Assembly: GCA_023138975.1 (NCBI GenBank)
Contig: JAGLON010000006.1
Span: 1 to 42,998, forward strand
Reading direction: 5' to 3'
DNA length: 42,998 nt
DNA from: Candidatus Zixiibacteriota bacterium
GTDB taxonomy: Bacteria > Zixibacteria > MSB-5A5 > GN15 > JAAZOE01
Part shown: piece after piece, positions 1 through 7,224 of the stretch
Layout of the letters: the number at the start of each line of letters is the position of its first letter
Numbering within the stretch: the stretch's first letter is position 1
The notes under the pieces: generated by a model
Databases searched by the model: none
What the model was told of the DNA's origin: nothing
What the model saw: the letters and a program-made list of their open reading frames with translations, nothing else
Position numbers and translations under genes: made by a program

Positions 1-57
1 ATCAATCTGATATTACAACATTCTGCAAAACTCTGATATTGGCAAGGTACATGTACT

Positions 58-82
58 AAAAACCTAACTGAAGAGGGTTTTT
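58..82 (+). terminator. Probable rho-independent terminator of an off-window gene
   Basis: An AAAAACC / GGGTTTTT pair of arms surrounds about ten bases and runs into a T tract. It would end transcription entering from the left edge. No coding region left of it can be supported. Confidence 0.45.
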
Positions 83-139
83 TGGCAGTTTTTAGCCAAA
101 CAGGAACTTAAGGACGATAAACAATACCAGCTTGTTTTT

Positions 140-167
140 GGATAACATTACAAAATGCATGTTATCC
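140..167. promoter_or_regulatory. Perfect 9-10-9 palindrome, candidate operator of the ridA pair
   Basis: GGATAACAT at 140-148 is the exact reverse complement of ATGTTATCC at 159-167, with ten bases between. It lies 114 bases before the ridA start and upstream of a TATAAT hexamer at 205-210. The size and symmetry suit a dimeric repressor or activator. No such regulator is encoded in this part of the window, so the ligand is unknown. Confidence 0.5.
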
Positions 168-204
168 AGATCTTATTAAAAGTAATAGCCAAGAAAAAAA
201 ACTA

Positions 205-210
205 TATAAT
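205..210 (+). promoter_or_regulatory. Candidate -10 element for ridA
   Basis: TATAAT lies about 70 bases before the ridA start codon. No good -35 hexamer is visible at the proper distance, which would fit a promoter that depends on an activator bound at the upstream palindrome. Confidence 0.35.
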
Positions 211-280
211 CACTGGTTGAGCCCCAATATCCAAATATATGGATTTTGCACTAAATCCGAAACAGACAAAGGAGTTTTAG

Positions 281-664
281 ATGAAAGAAGTATTATCGAA
301 TGACGCCCCCCAACCCGCTGGACACTATTCTCAAGCCATCGAACATGATGGTCTCGTGTATGTTTCCGGCCAGCTTCCTATAAAGCCGAAGAGTAAAGAA
401 AAATATGTCGGAAGTATCGAAGAACAAACAGAGCAGGCATTGTTCAATCTTGAAGCAATATTAATAAAAGCCAATAGTAGCAAGAATCATGTTTTAAAAG
501 TGACTGTATACATATCCGATATTGCGCTATGGGATCGAGTGAATTCCGTTTATGCTCGTTTTTTTGGCGATCATCGCCCTGCCAGGGCGATTGTTCCTAC
601 TCGGGAATTGCACTTTGGTTTCCAGATCGAAATCGAAGCCATTGCTGCGGTCATTAACAATTAA
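281..664 (+). CDS. ridA: RidA family reactive-intermediate deaminase
   Basis: At 127 residues this has the full length of the RidA/YjgF/UK114 family, trimeric cytosolic proteins that hydrolyse reactive enamines and imines such as 2-aminoacrylate. Family signatures seen: the N-terminal APQPAGHYSQAI segment, the VSGQLP strand, and the C-terminal HRPARAIVPTRELHFGFQIEIEAIA block with the conserved arginine and glutamate. An AAGGAG-type ribosome site precedes the ATG. The next gene starts 17 bases after its stop and encodes a PLP enzyme of the D-serine dehydratase/D-threonine aldolase type, which can release exactly this kind of enamine. The pair therefore probably forms a producer-and-detoxifier operon. 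The substrate link is inferred; the family call is secure. Confidence 0.93.
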   Translation: MKEVLSNDAPQPAGHYSQAIEHDGLVYVSGQLPIKPKSKEKYVGSIEEQTEQALFNLEAILIKANSSKNHVLKVTVYISDIALWDRVNSVYARFFGDHRPARAIVPTRELHFGFQIEIEAIAAVINN

Positions 665-681
665 CTTTGGAGAATTACTTT

Positions 682-1815
682 ATGGATCTTTTAACATTGG
701 AGACTCCAAGCCTGGTATTAGATATAAGTAAGATAAAAAGAAATATCACACATATCCACAAGCGAATGGAGAAACTTGGGATTAATCTGAGACCCCACGG
801 GAAAACGGCAAAAAATATTGATGTCATCAAAATAGCTTTAGATGGTCAAGCGGGTGGCATTACAGTATCAACACTTAAAGAAGCAGAATATTATTTTAGT
901 CACGGTATTATTGATATTGTTTATGCTGTAGGCATAGCACCAGTAAAGCTTGATCGTATTGCTGGTTTGATAAAAAAAGGTGCCAACATTACCCTTATAC
1001 TTGATTCAATTGAGCAGGTCAAATTTGTCGCCGCAAAGGGTCAACAATACGATTTAAACATACCGGTTTTGATTGAACTTGATTGCGATGGACACCGCTC
1101 AGGTGTGACACTTGATGATTCACTGCTGTTGGATATTGGTCATATGCTGAATAGGGAAAAAGGTGTGATGATGAGTGGTGTGCTTACTCACGCCGGTGAA
1201 TCTTATCAATGCAAATCTGTTGAAGAGATTCGTGTTCTTGCTAAAATAGAACGTGATATGGCTGTGAAGTGTTCTGAAATATTGCGTCAAAATGGCCTGC
1301 CATGTCCAATTGTTAGCGTTGGTTCAACTCCAACCGCTAATTTTGCAGAAGACCTTACAGGGGTTACAGAGGTTAGAGCTGGGGTTTTTATGTTTTATGA
1401 TCTGGTGATGGCAGGATTAGGTGTTTGTGATAAAAGTGACATTGCGATCTCAGTACTAACATCGATCATTGGTCATCAAAAACGTAAAGGATGGGTGATA
1501 ACCGATGCGGGTTGGATGGCTCTTTCTCGTGATAGGGGAACTGCCTCACAAAAAGTAGATCAGGGGTCTGGTTTAGTATGTAATGTAGAAGGTGACCCAC
1601 TAAATGACCTGATTGTATCAAGCACTAATCAAGAGCATGGAATTATATCAGATCGTTCGAAAAAAGAAATAGCCTGGGAATCTTTTGGAATTGGTAGTAT
1701 GGTCCGCATCTTGCCAAATCATGCATGTGCAACAGGTGCCATGTATGATCGCTATTATATTACAGATGGTTCTACGGAAATTATTGATGTTTGGCATCGT
1801 ATAAATGGCTGGTAA
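682..1815 (+). CDS. PLP-dependent D-serine dehydratase / D-threonine aldolase-type enzyme
   Basis: This 377-residue protein has an alanine-racemase-type N-terminal barrel followed by the C-terminal metal-binding domain of eukaryotic-type D-serine dehydratase and D-threonine aldolase. The RPHGKT motif carries the presumed PLP lysine (Lys41), and PNHAC near residues 345-349 supplies the His-x-Cys pair that binds zinc in this family. A longer reading from a TTG at 667 is possible, but the ATG at 682 has a GGAG site nine bases upstream and is preferred. It is probably co-transcribed with ridA. Sequence alone does not separate D-serine dehydratase from D-threonine aldolase or related activities; the RidA neighbour favours a dehydratase that yields 2-aminoacrylate. 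Confidence 0.85.
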   Translation: MDLLTLETPSLVLDISKIKRNITHIHKRMEKLGINLRPHGKTAKNIDVIKIALDGQAGGITVSTLKEAEYYFSHGIIDIVYAVGIAPVKLDRIAGLIKKGANITLILDSIEQVKFVAAKGQQYDLNIPVLIELDCDGHRSGVTLDDSLLLDIGHMLNREKGVMMSGVLTHAGESYQCKSVEEIRVLAKIERDMAVKCSEILRQNGLPCPIVSVGSTPTANFAEDLTGVTEVRAGVFMFYDLVMAGLGVCDKSDIAISVLTSIIGHQKRKGWVITDAGWMALSRDRGTASQKVDQGSGLVCNVEGDPLNDLIVSSTNQEHGIISDRSKKEIAWESFGIGSMVRILPNHACATGAMYDRYYITDGSTEIIDVWHRINGW

Positions 1816-1980
1816 GAACAAGGCTGCTAAAGAAAGTCTGACAGCTATTGGCATATGTCAGGAATTACTCCAAAAGGCAGTTTGCTGAACCTCAGTGTAT
1901 ACAATATCCTAACTTGCCCGGTGACCAAATCCGGACCATAATAGTGTCACGTTATTGGGGGAGATAGCCTTAAAAAGACA

Positions 1981-2022
1981 AGGGTGGGGTAGAACGCCCC
2001 CGTCCGAAGAAAATGTCAAACC
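1981..2022 (-). repeat. Relic of an ssrA 3' end (oldest displaced attachment site)
   Basis: Positions 1997-2022 match 32502-32527 inside ssrA over 26 bases without a mismatch. The adjoining 1981-1996 is a decayed form of the tmRNA T-arm and acceptor, with GGGG and CCCC arms still visible. A displaced tmRNA 3' end is what integration into ssrA leaves at the distal end of an element. It extends further into the tmRNA than the other two copies, so a different crossover point or integrase is likely. Confidence 0.8.
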
Positions 2023-2023
2023 A

Positions 2024-2959
2024 CTATCGCTTCTCCGCCTCATTCATCCTTACGGCCTTGAGTTTTGCCTCAGATAACGGCGGTACCTGCCACTTCTGGC
2101 GTTCTTCGTCAGTTATAACCGTCGTATCAATCGGTTCGATAGTCCATTTCTCGTCTATTAAACGAAGCTGTGTCCCATATATCTGTGACTGACCTATATT
2201 CAAAAGATATCTGTCCTTCGATGCGGCCGCCAACCACTTGGCGATTGCGTTTGTCGTGTCTAGCGCCACTGCCTTGAGGGCTAACTCATGCGCCAAGCTG
2301 TAGTCACTCGAATCTACCCCGTGCTGGAATATCATAGCCGCATGGAAATAATCGTCCGAGGCTTTTACGAGGCCGGAATCGAGCATCTCGTACACGAGTT
2401 CTCGGCGCTCAGCATCCCGCTGTATGATATTAGACCAGTCCCCCCCGGACTTGCGGTCTCCCTGATCCTCCCGATACGTCAGATACAACTCCCGATTGAT
2501 ACTCTGGAGATACGCCTCGTTGGCGGCTTCACATTTCAATACCAAGTCCGGCCATCGAGAATTTTCCCTCAGTGATTGTAAGTCCGAATCTTTTTTCAGC
2601 CAATCAGAATTGAAATATCCGCTTTCGATAGCTTGCTCGATGTAGTCGAGCGCGAGTTCGTTATTGCCGTTCAACGCACAGCAACAGGCCATATTATAAA
2701 ATACATCTGAACTTGTCATGCCCAGATTAATCACTGCGGTGTAATAATCGATACATTTCTGATACTCTCCGGTATTATAGGCGCTGCTTGCCTTTGCTAC
2801 GAGCTGTTGTTTATCATTTGCCCCGGCGGCAGCTACAATTATAAAAAGCGAGGATACACAAAGGAGAACCGTGGACATCAAATATAAACAGTGATGAGCA
2901 AAACCTAATAGGTATTTCCTCAAAAAGCTTAGATAAAACTGTTTGTTGCTCTTTCTCAC
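2024..2959 (-). CDS. Exported TPR protein with DUF6624-like C-terminal region
   Basis: This is a 311-residue protein. It starts at a GTG with a GGGAG site six bases upstream. Residues 1-47 contain a hydrophobic membrane or signal segment. Residues 50-130 form tetratricopeptide repeats (AYNTGEYQKCIDYYTAVINLG, then NELALDYIEQAIESGYFNSDWLKKDSDLQSLRENSRWPDL). The C-terminal half (DQGDRKSGGDW...YFHAAMIFQHG...AAASKDRYLLNIGQSQIYGTQ) has the pattern of DUF6624, a domain of unknown function marked by a DR and a QxYGTQ motif. The stop codon lies one base from an ssrA relic, so the gene was carried at the very edge of an integrated segment. Function unknown; probably periplasmic or membrane-anchored. 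Confidence 0.75.
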   Translation of the reverse strand: MRKSNKQFYLSFLRKYLLGFAHHCLYLMSTVLLCVSSLFIIVAAAGANDKQQLVAKASSAYNTGEYQKCIDYYTAVINLGMTSSDVFYNMACCCALNGNNELALDYIEQAIESGYFNSDWLKKDSDLQSLRENSRWPDLVLKCEAANEAYLQSINRELYLTYREDQGDRKSGGDWSNIIQRDAERRELVYEMLDSGLVKASDDYFHAAMIFQHGVDSSDYSLAHELALKAVALDTTNAIAKWLAAASKDRYLLNIGQSQIYGTQLRLIDEKWTIEPIDTTVITDEERQKWQVPPLSEAKLKAVRMNEAEKR

Positions 2960-3136
2960 TGGAATCTCCCATCGATTTCTAGTTTCAGTCGGATTCTATC
3001 TGTTTTACAATAAGGCTGGTTGAAAATATATACAAGAAATTTGGGGCTAGCATTTGTCCCTGTGCGCCAACTAATTGTTCTTGTCTTGAATGGTTTGGTC
3101 ATTTACATGACAACTGAAAAGAAACGATGTCTCTGG

Positions 3137-3154
3137 TGGAGGGGGGGGATCGAA
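3137..3154 (-). repeat. Second displaced ssrA 3' end (attL-like relic)
   Basis: TGGA, a run of Gs and ATCGAA reproduce the tmRNA 3' terminus seen at 32482-32501 with two bases missing. About 120 bases to the right lies a stretch (3225-3290) similar to the one at 6893-6958 right of the next att copy, including an integrase arm-type ATGGCACAAA at 3276-3285. This marks the distal end of an element related to the large island. Confidence 0.8.
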
Positions 3155-3275
3155 ATGCACCGTTTTTGTTACCTTCAGTAACACATCAAATTACGCCGCA
3201 AGTCGTTGATTCCCATGAAATCCCAATTTTTATTTGGTTTTGTTTGTGTGTGTTTCGGGGTGTTTTACACTCAAG

Positions 3276-3285
3276 ATGGCACAAA
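3276..3285 (+). repeat. Integrase arm-type site of the second relic
   Basis: ATGGCACAAA is followed 11 bases on by a decayed copy (TCTGGCTTAA). The intact tandem pair with the same spacing occurs at 6944-6964. A single intact repeat suggests loss of function. Confidence 0.5.
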
Positions 3286-3337
3286 TCTGGCTTAAAATTA
3301 CTCGTATTTAGTTACACCCAGCACCAGCTTGCATCAC

Positions 3338-4003
3338 TCATGACACAAGCATACCTTCTCTTAGCTTCAACACGATCCCCGCTCTGGCGGATGCCTGAGG
3401 GCTATGGGTCACCAAAATCACAGTCTTACTCCGGTTCTTATTCAAATCTTCCAGAACATCGAGTATCTCTTCAGCAAGTGCGGGATCAAGATTCCCGGTT
3501 GGCTCATCGGCCAAAATTACATCAGGCTCGTTCGCAAGTGCCCGAGCAATAGCCACTCTTTGTTGTTGCCCAATTGAGAGTTCTCGAGGGAAAAAATCCT
3601 TACGGTCAGATAATCCAAGTCTATCCAGCAGATTAACAGCTTGTTTCTTGAGATCTGCGCCGTTTCCGCCAAGAGGTAACATGGGTAACATGACATTCTC
3701 AACCGCCGTCAGATAAGGCACCAGATTGAAGGTTTGAAGCACAAATCCAATCGTACGATTACGAAATGAGGCTAATTGGGATGGAGAGAGACTATATAGA
3801 TTTTGGCCATTAAAATTTACTGCTCCTTTACTTGGCTGAATAAGACCACCTAGGGATAGTAAGAGCGTTGTTTTACCAGAACCGGATGGACCGGTTACAG
3901 CTGCAAAACTGCCGGCTTCAATTTTTATTGATACATCATATAACGCATGAACCTGTTGTTGGGAGCGAGTATATGTTTTAGTAAGTTTCCTAATATCAAT
4001 CAC
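3338..4003 (-). CDS. ABC transporter ATP-binding protein, LolD/MacB type
   Basis: This 221-residue ATPase powers the FtsX-like permease encoded just upstream. Walker A is GPSGSGKT (residues 38-45), the signature is LSIGQQQ (142-148; the usual second Gly is Ile), Walker B is VILADEP (162-168), and the switch histidine lies in VTHS near residue 198. The reading frame stays open to 4081, but the GTG at 4003 has an AGGAG site formed by the last codons of the permease gene and lies one base after that gene's stop, so translation is probably coupled. It ends an operon reading arsR, thioredoxin-like, permease, ATPase. MacB/LolD-type systems move substrates from the periplasmic face outward; the substrate here is unknown. 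Confidence 0.9.
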   Translation of the reverse strand: MIDIRKLTKTYTRSQQQVHALYDVSIKIEAGSFAAVTGPSGSGKTTLLLSLGGLIQPSKGAVNFNGQNLYSLSPSQLASFRNRTIGFVLQTFNLVPYLTAVENVMLPMLPLGGNGADLKKQAVNLLDRLGLSDRKDFFPRELSIGQQQRVAIARALANEPDVILADEPTGNLDPALAEEILDVLEDLNKNRSKTVILVTHSPQASARAGIVLKLREGMLVS

Positions 4004-4004
4004 G

Positions 4005-5231
4005 TTAGATCTCCTGCATAATGATAGCTGGGTCAATCCTGGCGGCTCGATATATAGGATACCAACTTCCCGCCAAAGCAATCATGACCGCAACCAATAT
4101 CGACCACCATAGGTAATTAAGTACAGGATCAATATTTAATCCGGCGAGGTAAGGTCCTAGTATGACGGCCGCACTAGTCCCAACTAAATAACCAAGGATT
4201 CCGCCTGCCAGTCCAAGCATCACTGCTTTGGCGAAAAACATCCAATAGATATGTCGCCTTCCCCAGCCAATAGTAATGAGAGTCCCTATTTCCTTGCGCC
4301 GTTCTTCAACATTGGCCCACATGTAATTACCTATCGAGAAAGAGCCAACCAATATGATAATAACTAACAAGACAAGCGCAACTTTAGCCATTAACCTGTT
4401 TGTCTCTAACTGAGTATTAACGATATGCCCTATAGTAGTTATTCGTGTGTCAGGAAGAATATTTCGCAGTTTTCCAAGCAAACCATCTGAAATTTCACTG
4501 CAACAACCCATAATCTCGATATTACTTACCTGACCTTCAATACCAAGTAGTTTTTGCACTACATGTAAGTGTGCAAAAATACGATTGTCGTCGATTGTAC
4601 CGGTTTCTGGTAACATGTGGGTAACTTCAAAAGTTTGCCCTTCAATTGGAAAAATCGAGCCCGTCTTAACATTGAATCGTTCAGCAATTGAAGAACCAAC
4701 CCATATTTCATCGTTCCGAAGAGAATCAACAATTTTACGCACCGCCTTGAGGTCGGCTTCCGTAAGAGAGGATTCTTTATTTTCAGAGGGAGCGCAGGCC
4801 AATTCCAACTCAGCTCCAATTAGTCCCGATGCTTGCCATATTGGCTTTGAGGCCAGCTCTTTCATCGGAAGTATTCCGGTTAAAATTACTGATGAACCAT
4901 CAATTTTGATTCTTCGACTCAGTTTAGGCGACATATTATCCACGCCTGGAATCATGGAGGTGACGATGCGTTCAACATACTCTTCGGGAAATGTCGGAGC
5001 ATCAACATCGGCTGTGTAATAGTCATCTATGGTGGCGCCCTGAGGAAGCACCATTATGTTGGCGCCAAGTAGATCCAGTTTTTTTGCAACTACCTGTCGG
5101 GAAACAGAAGTTACCGATTGAATGGCAACTATAACTGCTATTCCCAAGGTGATGGCCATTAGGCCGGATATCATGCGGCCTTTACGCTGAACGATTTCTC
5201 TCAGGATGATTGTTCTAAAGGAGAACACCAT
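4005..5231 (-). CDS. FtsX/MacB-type ABC transporter permease
   Basis: This 408-residue inner-membrane permease has the MacB plan: one transmembrane helix near residues 19-40, a large periplasmic domain (about 45-275), and three C-terminal helices (about 283-305, 328-355, 368-392). The EERRKEIGTLITIGWGRRHI segment before the second helix pair is typical of the family. The periplasmic domain contains a Cys-Cys pair (IMGCCSEIS), unusual and suggestive given the cysteine-rich protein encoded three bases upstream. It forms a transporter with the ATPase that follows. No outer-membrane partner is encoded nearby. Metal or thiol stress is a plausible role because the operon begins with an ArsR-type sensor, but this is inference. 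Confidence 0.88.
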   Translation of the reverse strand: MVFSFRTIILREIVQRKGRMISGLMAITLGIAVIVAIQSVTSVSRQVVAKKLDLLGANIMVLPQGATIDDYYTADVDAPTFPEEYVERIVTSMIPGVDNMSPKLSRRIKIDGSSVILTGILPMKELASKPIWQASGLIGAELELACAPSENKESSLTEADLKAVRKIVDSLRNDEIWVGSSIAERFNVKTGSIFPIEGQTFEVTHMLPETGTIDDNRIFAHLHVVQKLLGIEGQVSNIEIMGCCSEISDGLLGKLRNILPDTRITTIGHIVNTQLETNRLMAKVALVLLVIIILVGSFSIGNYMWANVEERRKEIGTLITIGWGRRHIYWMFFAKAVMLGLAGGILGYLVGTSAAVILGPYLAGLNIDPVLNYLWWSILVAVMIALAGSWYPIYRAARIDPAIIMQEI

Positions 5232-5234
5232 ATA

Positions 5235-5999
5235 CTAATTACCTTTTTTCTTGGGTGCCGGACCACAGGTTTTTCCGCTATTAGGGGGACAACAACCACT
5301 GGCAACAACTTTGGTTGCTGAGGCAATAAGTTTTTCCACCTCGACCATGCCCGTATAAGAGTCTGTAATCTGTCCTTTTGCATTGATAACAACAGTTGTT
5401 GGTTCGGCGGATGCAAAATTGATTTTGAGTTGATTCAGCAGATCTCGCTCGTCCAGATCATCCATATCAACATCTATAGCTATACATTTGCCTTGCATCT
5501 TGGTGCATGCGATAGCGCAATCTTTTGATACATCGGTTTTAGTGGACATTCCTGTTCGATAAGCAGTGACGTAAACTGCCAGTCCAGACTTGATAGCCTT
5601 TAGCATTTCTGCCCTTTTGGGACTAGGCACCATGGCCACAATTTGTGATACCGATAACTTCGAGGCCAAATTACCACCGGCCATTACTCCATTCGAAGCA
5701 AATACAAATATCAAAGGAACAGGTGCGGATGACAATTTATATTCTTGAACGAAACTTAAGTTGGCGGCATCGGTGCGATTCGATTCAATCATTACCGAGC
5801 CAGGTACTTTAGCAATTGCATCCTGGATTTTTTGTCTGGCCAGATCGGTTCCTGCTGCACCCGGTTCGGTAACAAGTACAAAGGCAACATTACCTTTGGA
5901 GGTTGCCGTTTGGATTTGTTCGGTTGTAAAGGCGAACACTATGGCTGGCAAAAAAATGGCAATTAATAGTACAGTCAGTTTTTTGTAGATGAGCATCAT
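5235..5999 (-). CDS. Secreted thioredoxin-like protein with a cysteine-rich tail
   Basis: The ~254-residue protein begins with a signal peptide (MMLIYKKLTVLLIAIFLPAIVFA). The frame is open to an ATG at 6011, but the AGGAG site lies within that extension and points to the ATG pair at 5999/5996. The C-terminal half (DCAIACTKMQGKCIAIDVD, then AEPTTVVINAKGQITDSYTG) has the look of a thioredoxin fold with a cis-proline loop but no classical CxxC in the usual place. It ends with a GCCPPNSGKTCGPAPKKK tail bearing three closely spaced cysteines, a possible soft-metal or thiolate site. It sits between arsR and the ABC permease (three bases apart), so a periplasmic metal-handling or redox partner of that transporter is likely. 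Substrate unknown. Confidence 0.7.
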   Translation of the reverse strand: MMLIYKKLTVLLIAIFLPAIVFAFTTEQIQTATSKGNVAFVLVTEPGAAGTDLARQKIQDAIAKVPGSVMIESNRTDAANLSFVQEYKLSSAPVPLIFVFASNGVMAGGNLASKLSVSQIVAMVPSPKRAEMLKAIKSGLAVYVTAYRTGMSTKTDVSKDCAIACTKMQGKCIAIDVDMDDLDERDLLNQLKINFASAEPTTVVINAKGQITDSYTGMVEVEKLIASATKVVASGCCPPNSGKTCGPAPKKKGN

Positions 6000-6055
6000 T
6001 ACTCCTAGCATTGTATCACAAATTATCGTTATTCTCTTTCACAAAATTGATATTA

Positions 6056-6109
6056 TCTAACCTACGCTCCAATACAATTCAAATTGATCCTTATGCGAAG
6101 TAGGTTAGA
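6056..6109. promoter_or_regulatory. Perfect 10-bp inverted repeat between arsR and the thioredoxin-like gene
   Basis: TCTAACCTAC (6056-6065) and GTAGGTTAGA (6100-6109) are exact complements around a 34-base loop. The repeat lies downstream of arsR and about 57 bases upstream of the next gene. It could be an operator, a processing stem in the polycistronic RNA or a weak terminator; there is no T tract. Confidence 0.4.
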
Positions 6110-6145
6110 CCCGGATAGTATATATGGGCTGTCCAATAAACTGAT

Positions 6146-6559
6146 TCATAGAGAAGCCTTTGCTGTAACAGTTCCAGCGCCAACCATTCTTGCAGCCCTT
6201 AATTCTTTCTGCTTCTTACATGTTTCGACGGGATGTTGCTTTATTATGGCCTTGAGGGTTTTGGCGTCCCTCTTTATCACCGCTTCTGAGACAAGATGTT
6301 TCTTCGCCCAATCTATGGCTTCTGCAACAATCTGCGGTGCATCTCCAGCCAGCTGGTAATAAACCCATTTGCCATTTTTATCGCCCTCTATCAATCGCGC
6401 CTGTTTGAGTATCGACATATGCTTGGACACGGTGGATGGCGCCAGATTTAGCAATTCAATAATCTGGCAGACACACAATTCGCCATTCTTAAGAGCCATC
6501 AATATCCGGACTCTGTTTTCATCACTAAGGGCTTTTGTTATGGAAAGAAAATCGCGCAT
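6146..6559 (-). CDS. ArsR-family metalloregulatory repressor
   Basis: This 137-residue winged-helix protein (N-terminal LSDENRVRILMALKNGELCVCQIIELLNLAPSTVSKHMSILKQARLI) carries the ELCVC motif in the alpha-3 helix that binds arsenite or antimonite in classical ArsR; a further cysteine lies in the C-terminal VETCKK. Such repressors leave their operator when the metalloid binds. An AGGAG site stands before the ATG, and a promoter (TTGCGA, 16 bases, TATAAT) and an inverted repeat lie just upstream, so autoregulation is likely. The genes downstream (thioredoxin-like, ABC exporter) are presumably its targets. No arsenate reductase or ArsB/Acr3 pump is present, so this would not be a standard ars operon. 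Confidence 0.88.
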   Translation of the reverse strand: MRDFLSITKALSDENRVRILMALKNGELCVCQIIELLNLAPSTVSKHMSILKQARLIEGDKNGKWVYYQLAGDAPQIVAEAIDWAKKHLVSEAVIKRDAKTLKAIIKQHPVETCKKQKELRAARMVGAGTVTAKASL

Positions 6560-6571
6560 CTCATCTCCTAC

Positions 6572-6591
6572 AATTCGTCAAGTATCGAATT
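6572..6591. promoter_or_regulatory. Candidate ArsR operator
   Basis: AATTCG (6572-6577) and CGAATT (6586-6591) form a perfect inverted repeat with an 8-base centre, lying between the -10 element and the arsR start codon. A bound repressor there would block its own transcription. Position and symmetry are seen; binding is inferred. Confidence 0.5.
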
Positions 6592-6619
6592 ATTATACAA
6601 AATTATCGGCAAATCGCAA
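6592..6619 (-). promoter_or_regulatory. Sigma-70-type promoter of the arsR operon
   Basis: On the minus strand TTGCGA (6614-6619) is followed after 16 bases by a perfect TATAAT (6592-6597), 33 bases before the arsR start. Confidence 0.6.
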
Positions 6620-6712
6620 CATCTTTTTATAGTTTTTGATTGTGCTGTGATTTGCTCACCTAACAAGCTGGATGAAACGGGGAAATCATCAAATCACAAC
6701 CATTAGTTTATT

Positions 6713-6790
6713 ATGAAGTTAAACAAATTTCTTGGAGGTGTTTCTATCACATTAATAGTTGGCTTAACCAATTGTTGTACAGAATGTTGA
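6713..6790 (+). CDS. Possible 25-residue cysteine-rich small protein
   Basis: The short frame encodes a signal-like hydrophobic stretch (MKLNKFLGGVSITLIVGL) followed by TNCCTEC and stop. It is divergent from arsR and stops nine bases before the attachment site at 6799, so the island insertion did not cut it. Its cysteine cluster echoes the tail of the thioredoxin-like protein. No clear ribosome site precedes it. It may be a small metal-binding or lipid-anchored peptide, the start of a decayed gene, or chance. Confidence 0.25.
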   Translation: MKLNKFLGGVSITLIVGLTNCCTEC

Positions 6791-6798
6791 AAATTTAT

Positions 6799-6818
6799 TG
6801 GAGGTGGGGGGAATCGAA
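6799..6818 (-). repeat. attL of the large island (displaced ssrA 3' end)
   Basis: Twenty bases here are identical to 32482-32501, the last 20 bases of ssrA. Everything to the right up to 32481 is therefore the inserted island, and the sequence to the left was formerly the 3' flank of ssrA. The crossover lies within the shared 20 bases, in the T-arm/acceptor stem as usual for tyrosine integrases. Confidence 0.9.
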
Positions 6819-6943
6819 AACGGGGGTTCTCACAACTCATTGCACACCTTACAATTACAACGTATCGTGAAGAATGCCAACGATTTCCATCTTCTATTTG
6901 GTTTTATTTGGTTGTGTCTATTTCAGGTTGTTTTTCACTCAAG

Positions 6944-6964
6944 ATGGCACAAATATGGCACAAG
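6944..6964 (+). repeat. Integrase arm-type tandem repeats, left end
   Basis: Two direct copies, ATGGCACAAA and ATGGCACAAG, are spaced 11 bases start to start. The same tandem pair, in the same orientation and spacing, lies at 32387-32407 near the other end. In the excised circle they would flank the core on both sides, the usual arrangement of integrase arm sites in attP. Confidence 0.7.
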
Positions 6965-6985
6965 TAGGTTAAGTGAAGTCTACCG

Positions 6986-7207
6986 TTACGAATTGTGCAC
7001 ACGCTCATTATCAATTTCTTTTGCAAGTTCTTGTTCAATGAAAATCAGACTCTCCAAATTGCTTGCGGTCGTATCATCATTAACGTCTCTCTTAAGAAGA
7101 TCACTGACATCGCCAACTATCGGCGAAGGGAATATAAGTATAAGATACTCTCTAAACAAAAACTTAGCGAACGTTGCTAACCAGTTGAATATAGGAACTT
7201 GTTTCAT
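6986..7207 (-). CDS. Small hypothetical protein at the island's left end
   Basis: From the ATG at 7207 (AGGTGG site six bases upstream) the product is 73 residues: a hydrophobic N-terminal third (IFNWLATFAKFLFREYLILIF) followed by an acidic, polar C-terminal half. An upstream ATG at 7222 lies too close to the previous stop. It is the last gene of the minus-strand module, 17 bases after the excisionase-like gene, a position often held by small recombination or maintenance factors. I recognise no family. Confidence 0.5.
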   Translation of the reverse strand: MKQVPIFNWLATFAKFLFREYLILIFPSPIVGDVSDLLKRDVNDDTTASNLESLIFIEQELAKEIDNERVHNS

Positions 7208-7224
7208 CTTTTTCCACCTCATAT

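Larger units (their letters stand above)
1981..3154. mobile_element. Oldest ssrA-integrated segment, decayed
   Basis: The stretch is bounded by the 1981-2022 ssrA relic and the ssrA-end relic at 3137-3154. It holds one gene, for the TPR/DUF6624 protein, and no integrase. I infer a remnant of an early insertion whose recombination functions are lost. The boundary repeats are seen; the history is inferred. Confidence 0.4.
3137..6818. mobile_element. ssrA-integrated segment without integrase (CIME-like) carrying an arsR-trx-ABC cassette
   Basis: The 3.7 kb segment is bounded by ssrA-end copies at 3137-3154 and 6799-6818. Its left end keeps a diverged copy of the large island's terminal sequence with one good and one decayed arm-type repeat. 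It contains no integrase. It fits a cis-mobilisable element that can move only with the help of a related integrase. Confidence 0.55.

Noticed and set aside
2288..2575. 95-residue plus-strand frame
   Set aside because: Antisense shadow of the TPR/DUF6624 gene, without a ribosome site.
3127..3552. 141-residue plus-strand frame over the second att relic
   Set aside because: It crosses the att relic and then the antisense of the ABC ATPase gene; composition is not protein-like.
6146..6559. Complete arsenic resistance operon
   Set aside because: Only the regulator type fits. No arsenite pump, arsenate reductase or methyltransferase is encoded nearby.
6733..6740. TGGAGGTG, a possible fourth ssrA-end relic
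   Set aside because: Only eight bases match and nothing around it continues the similarity.
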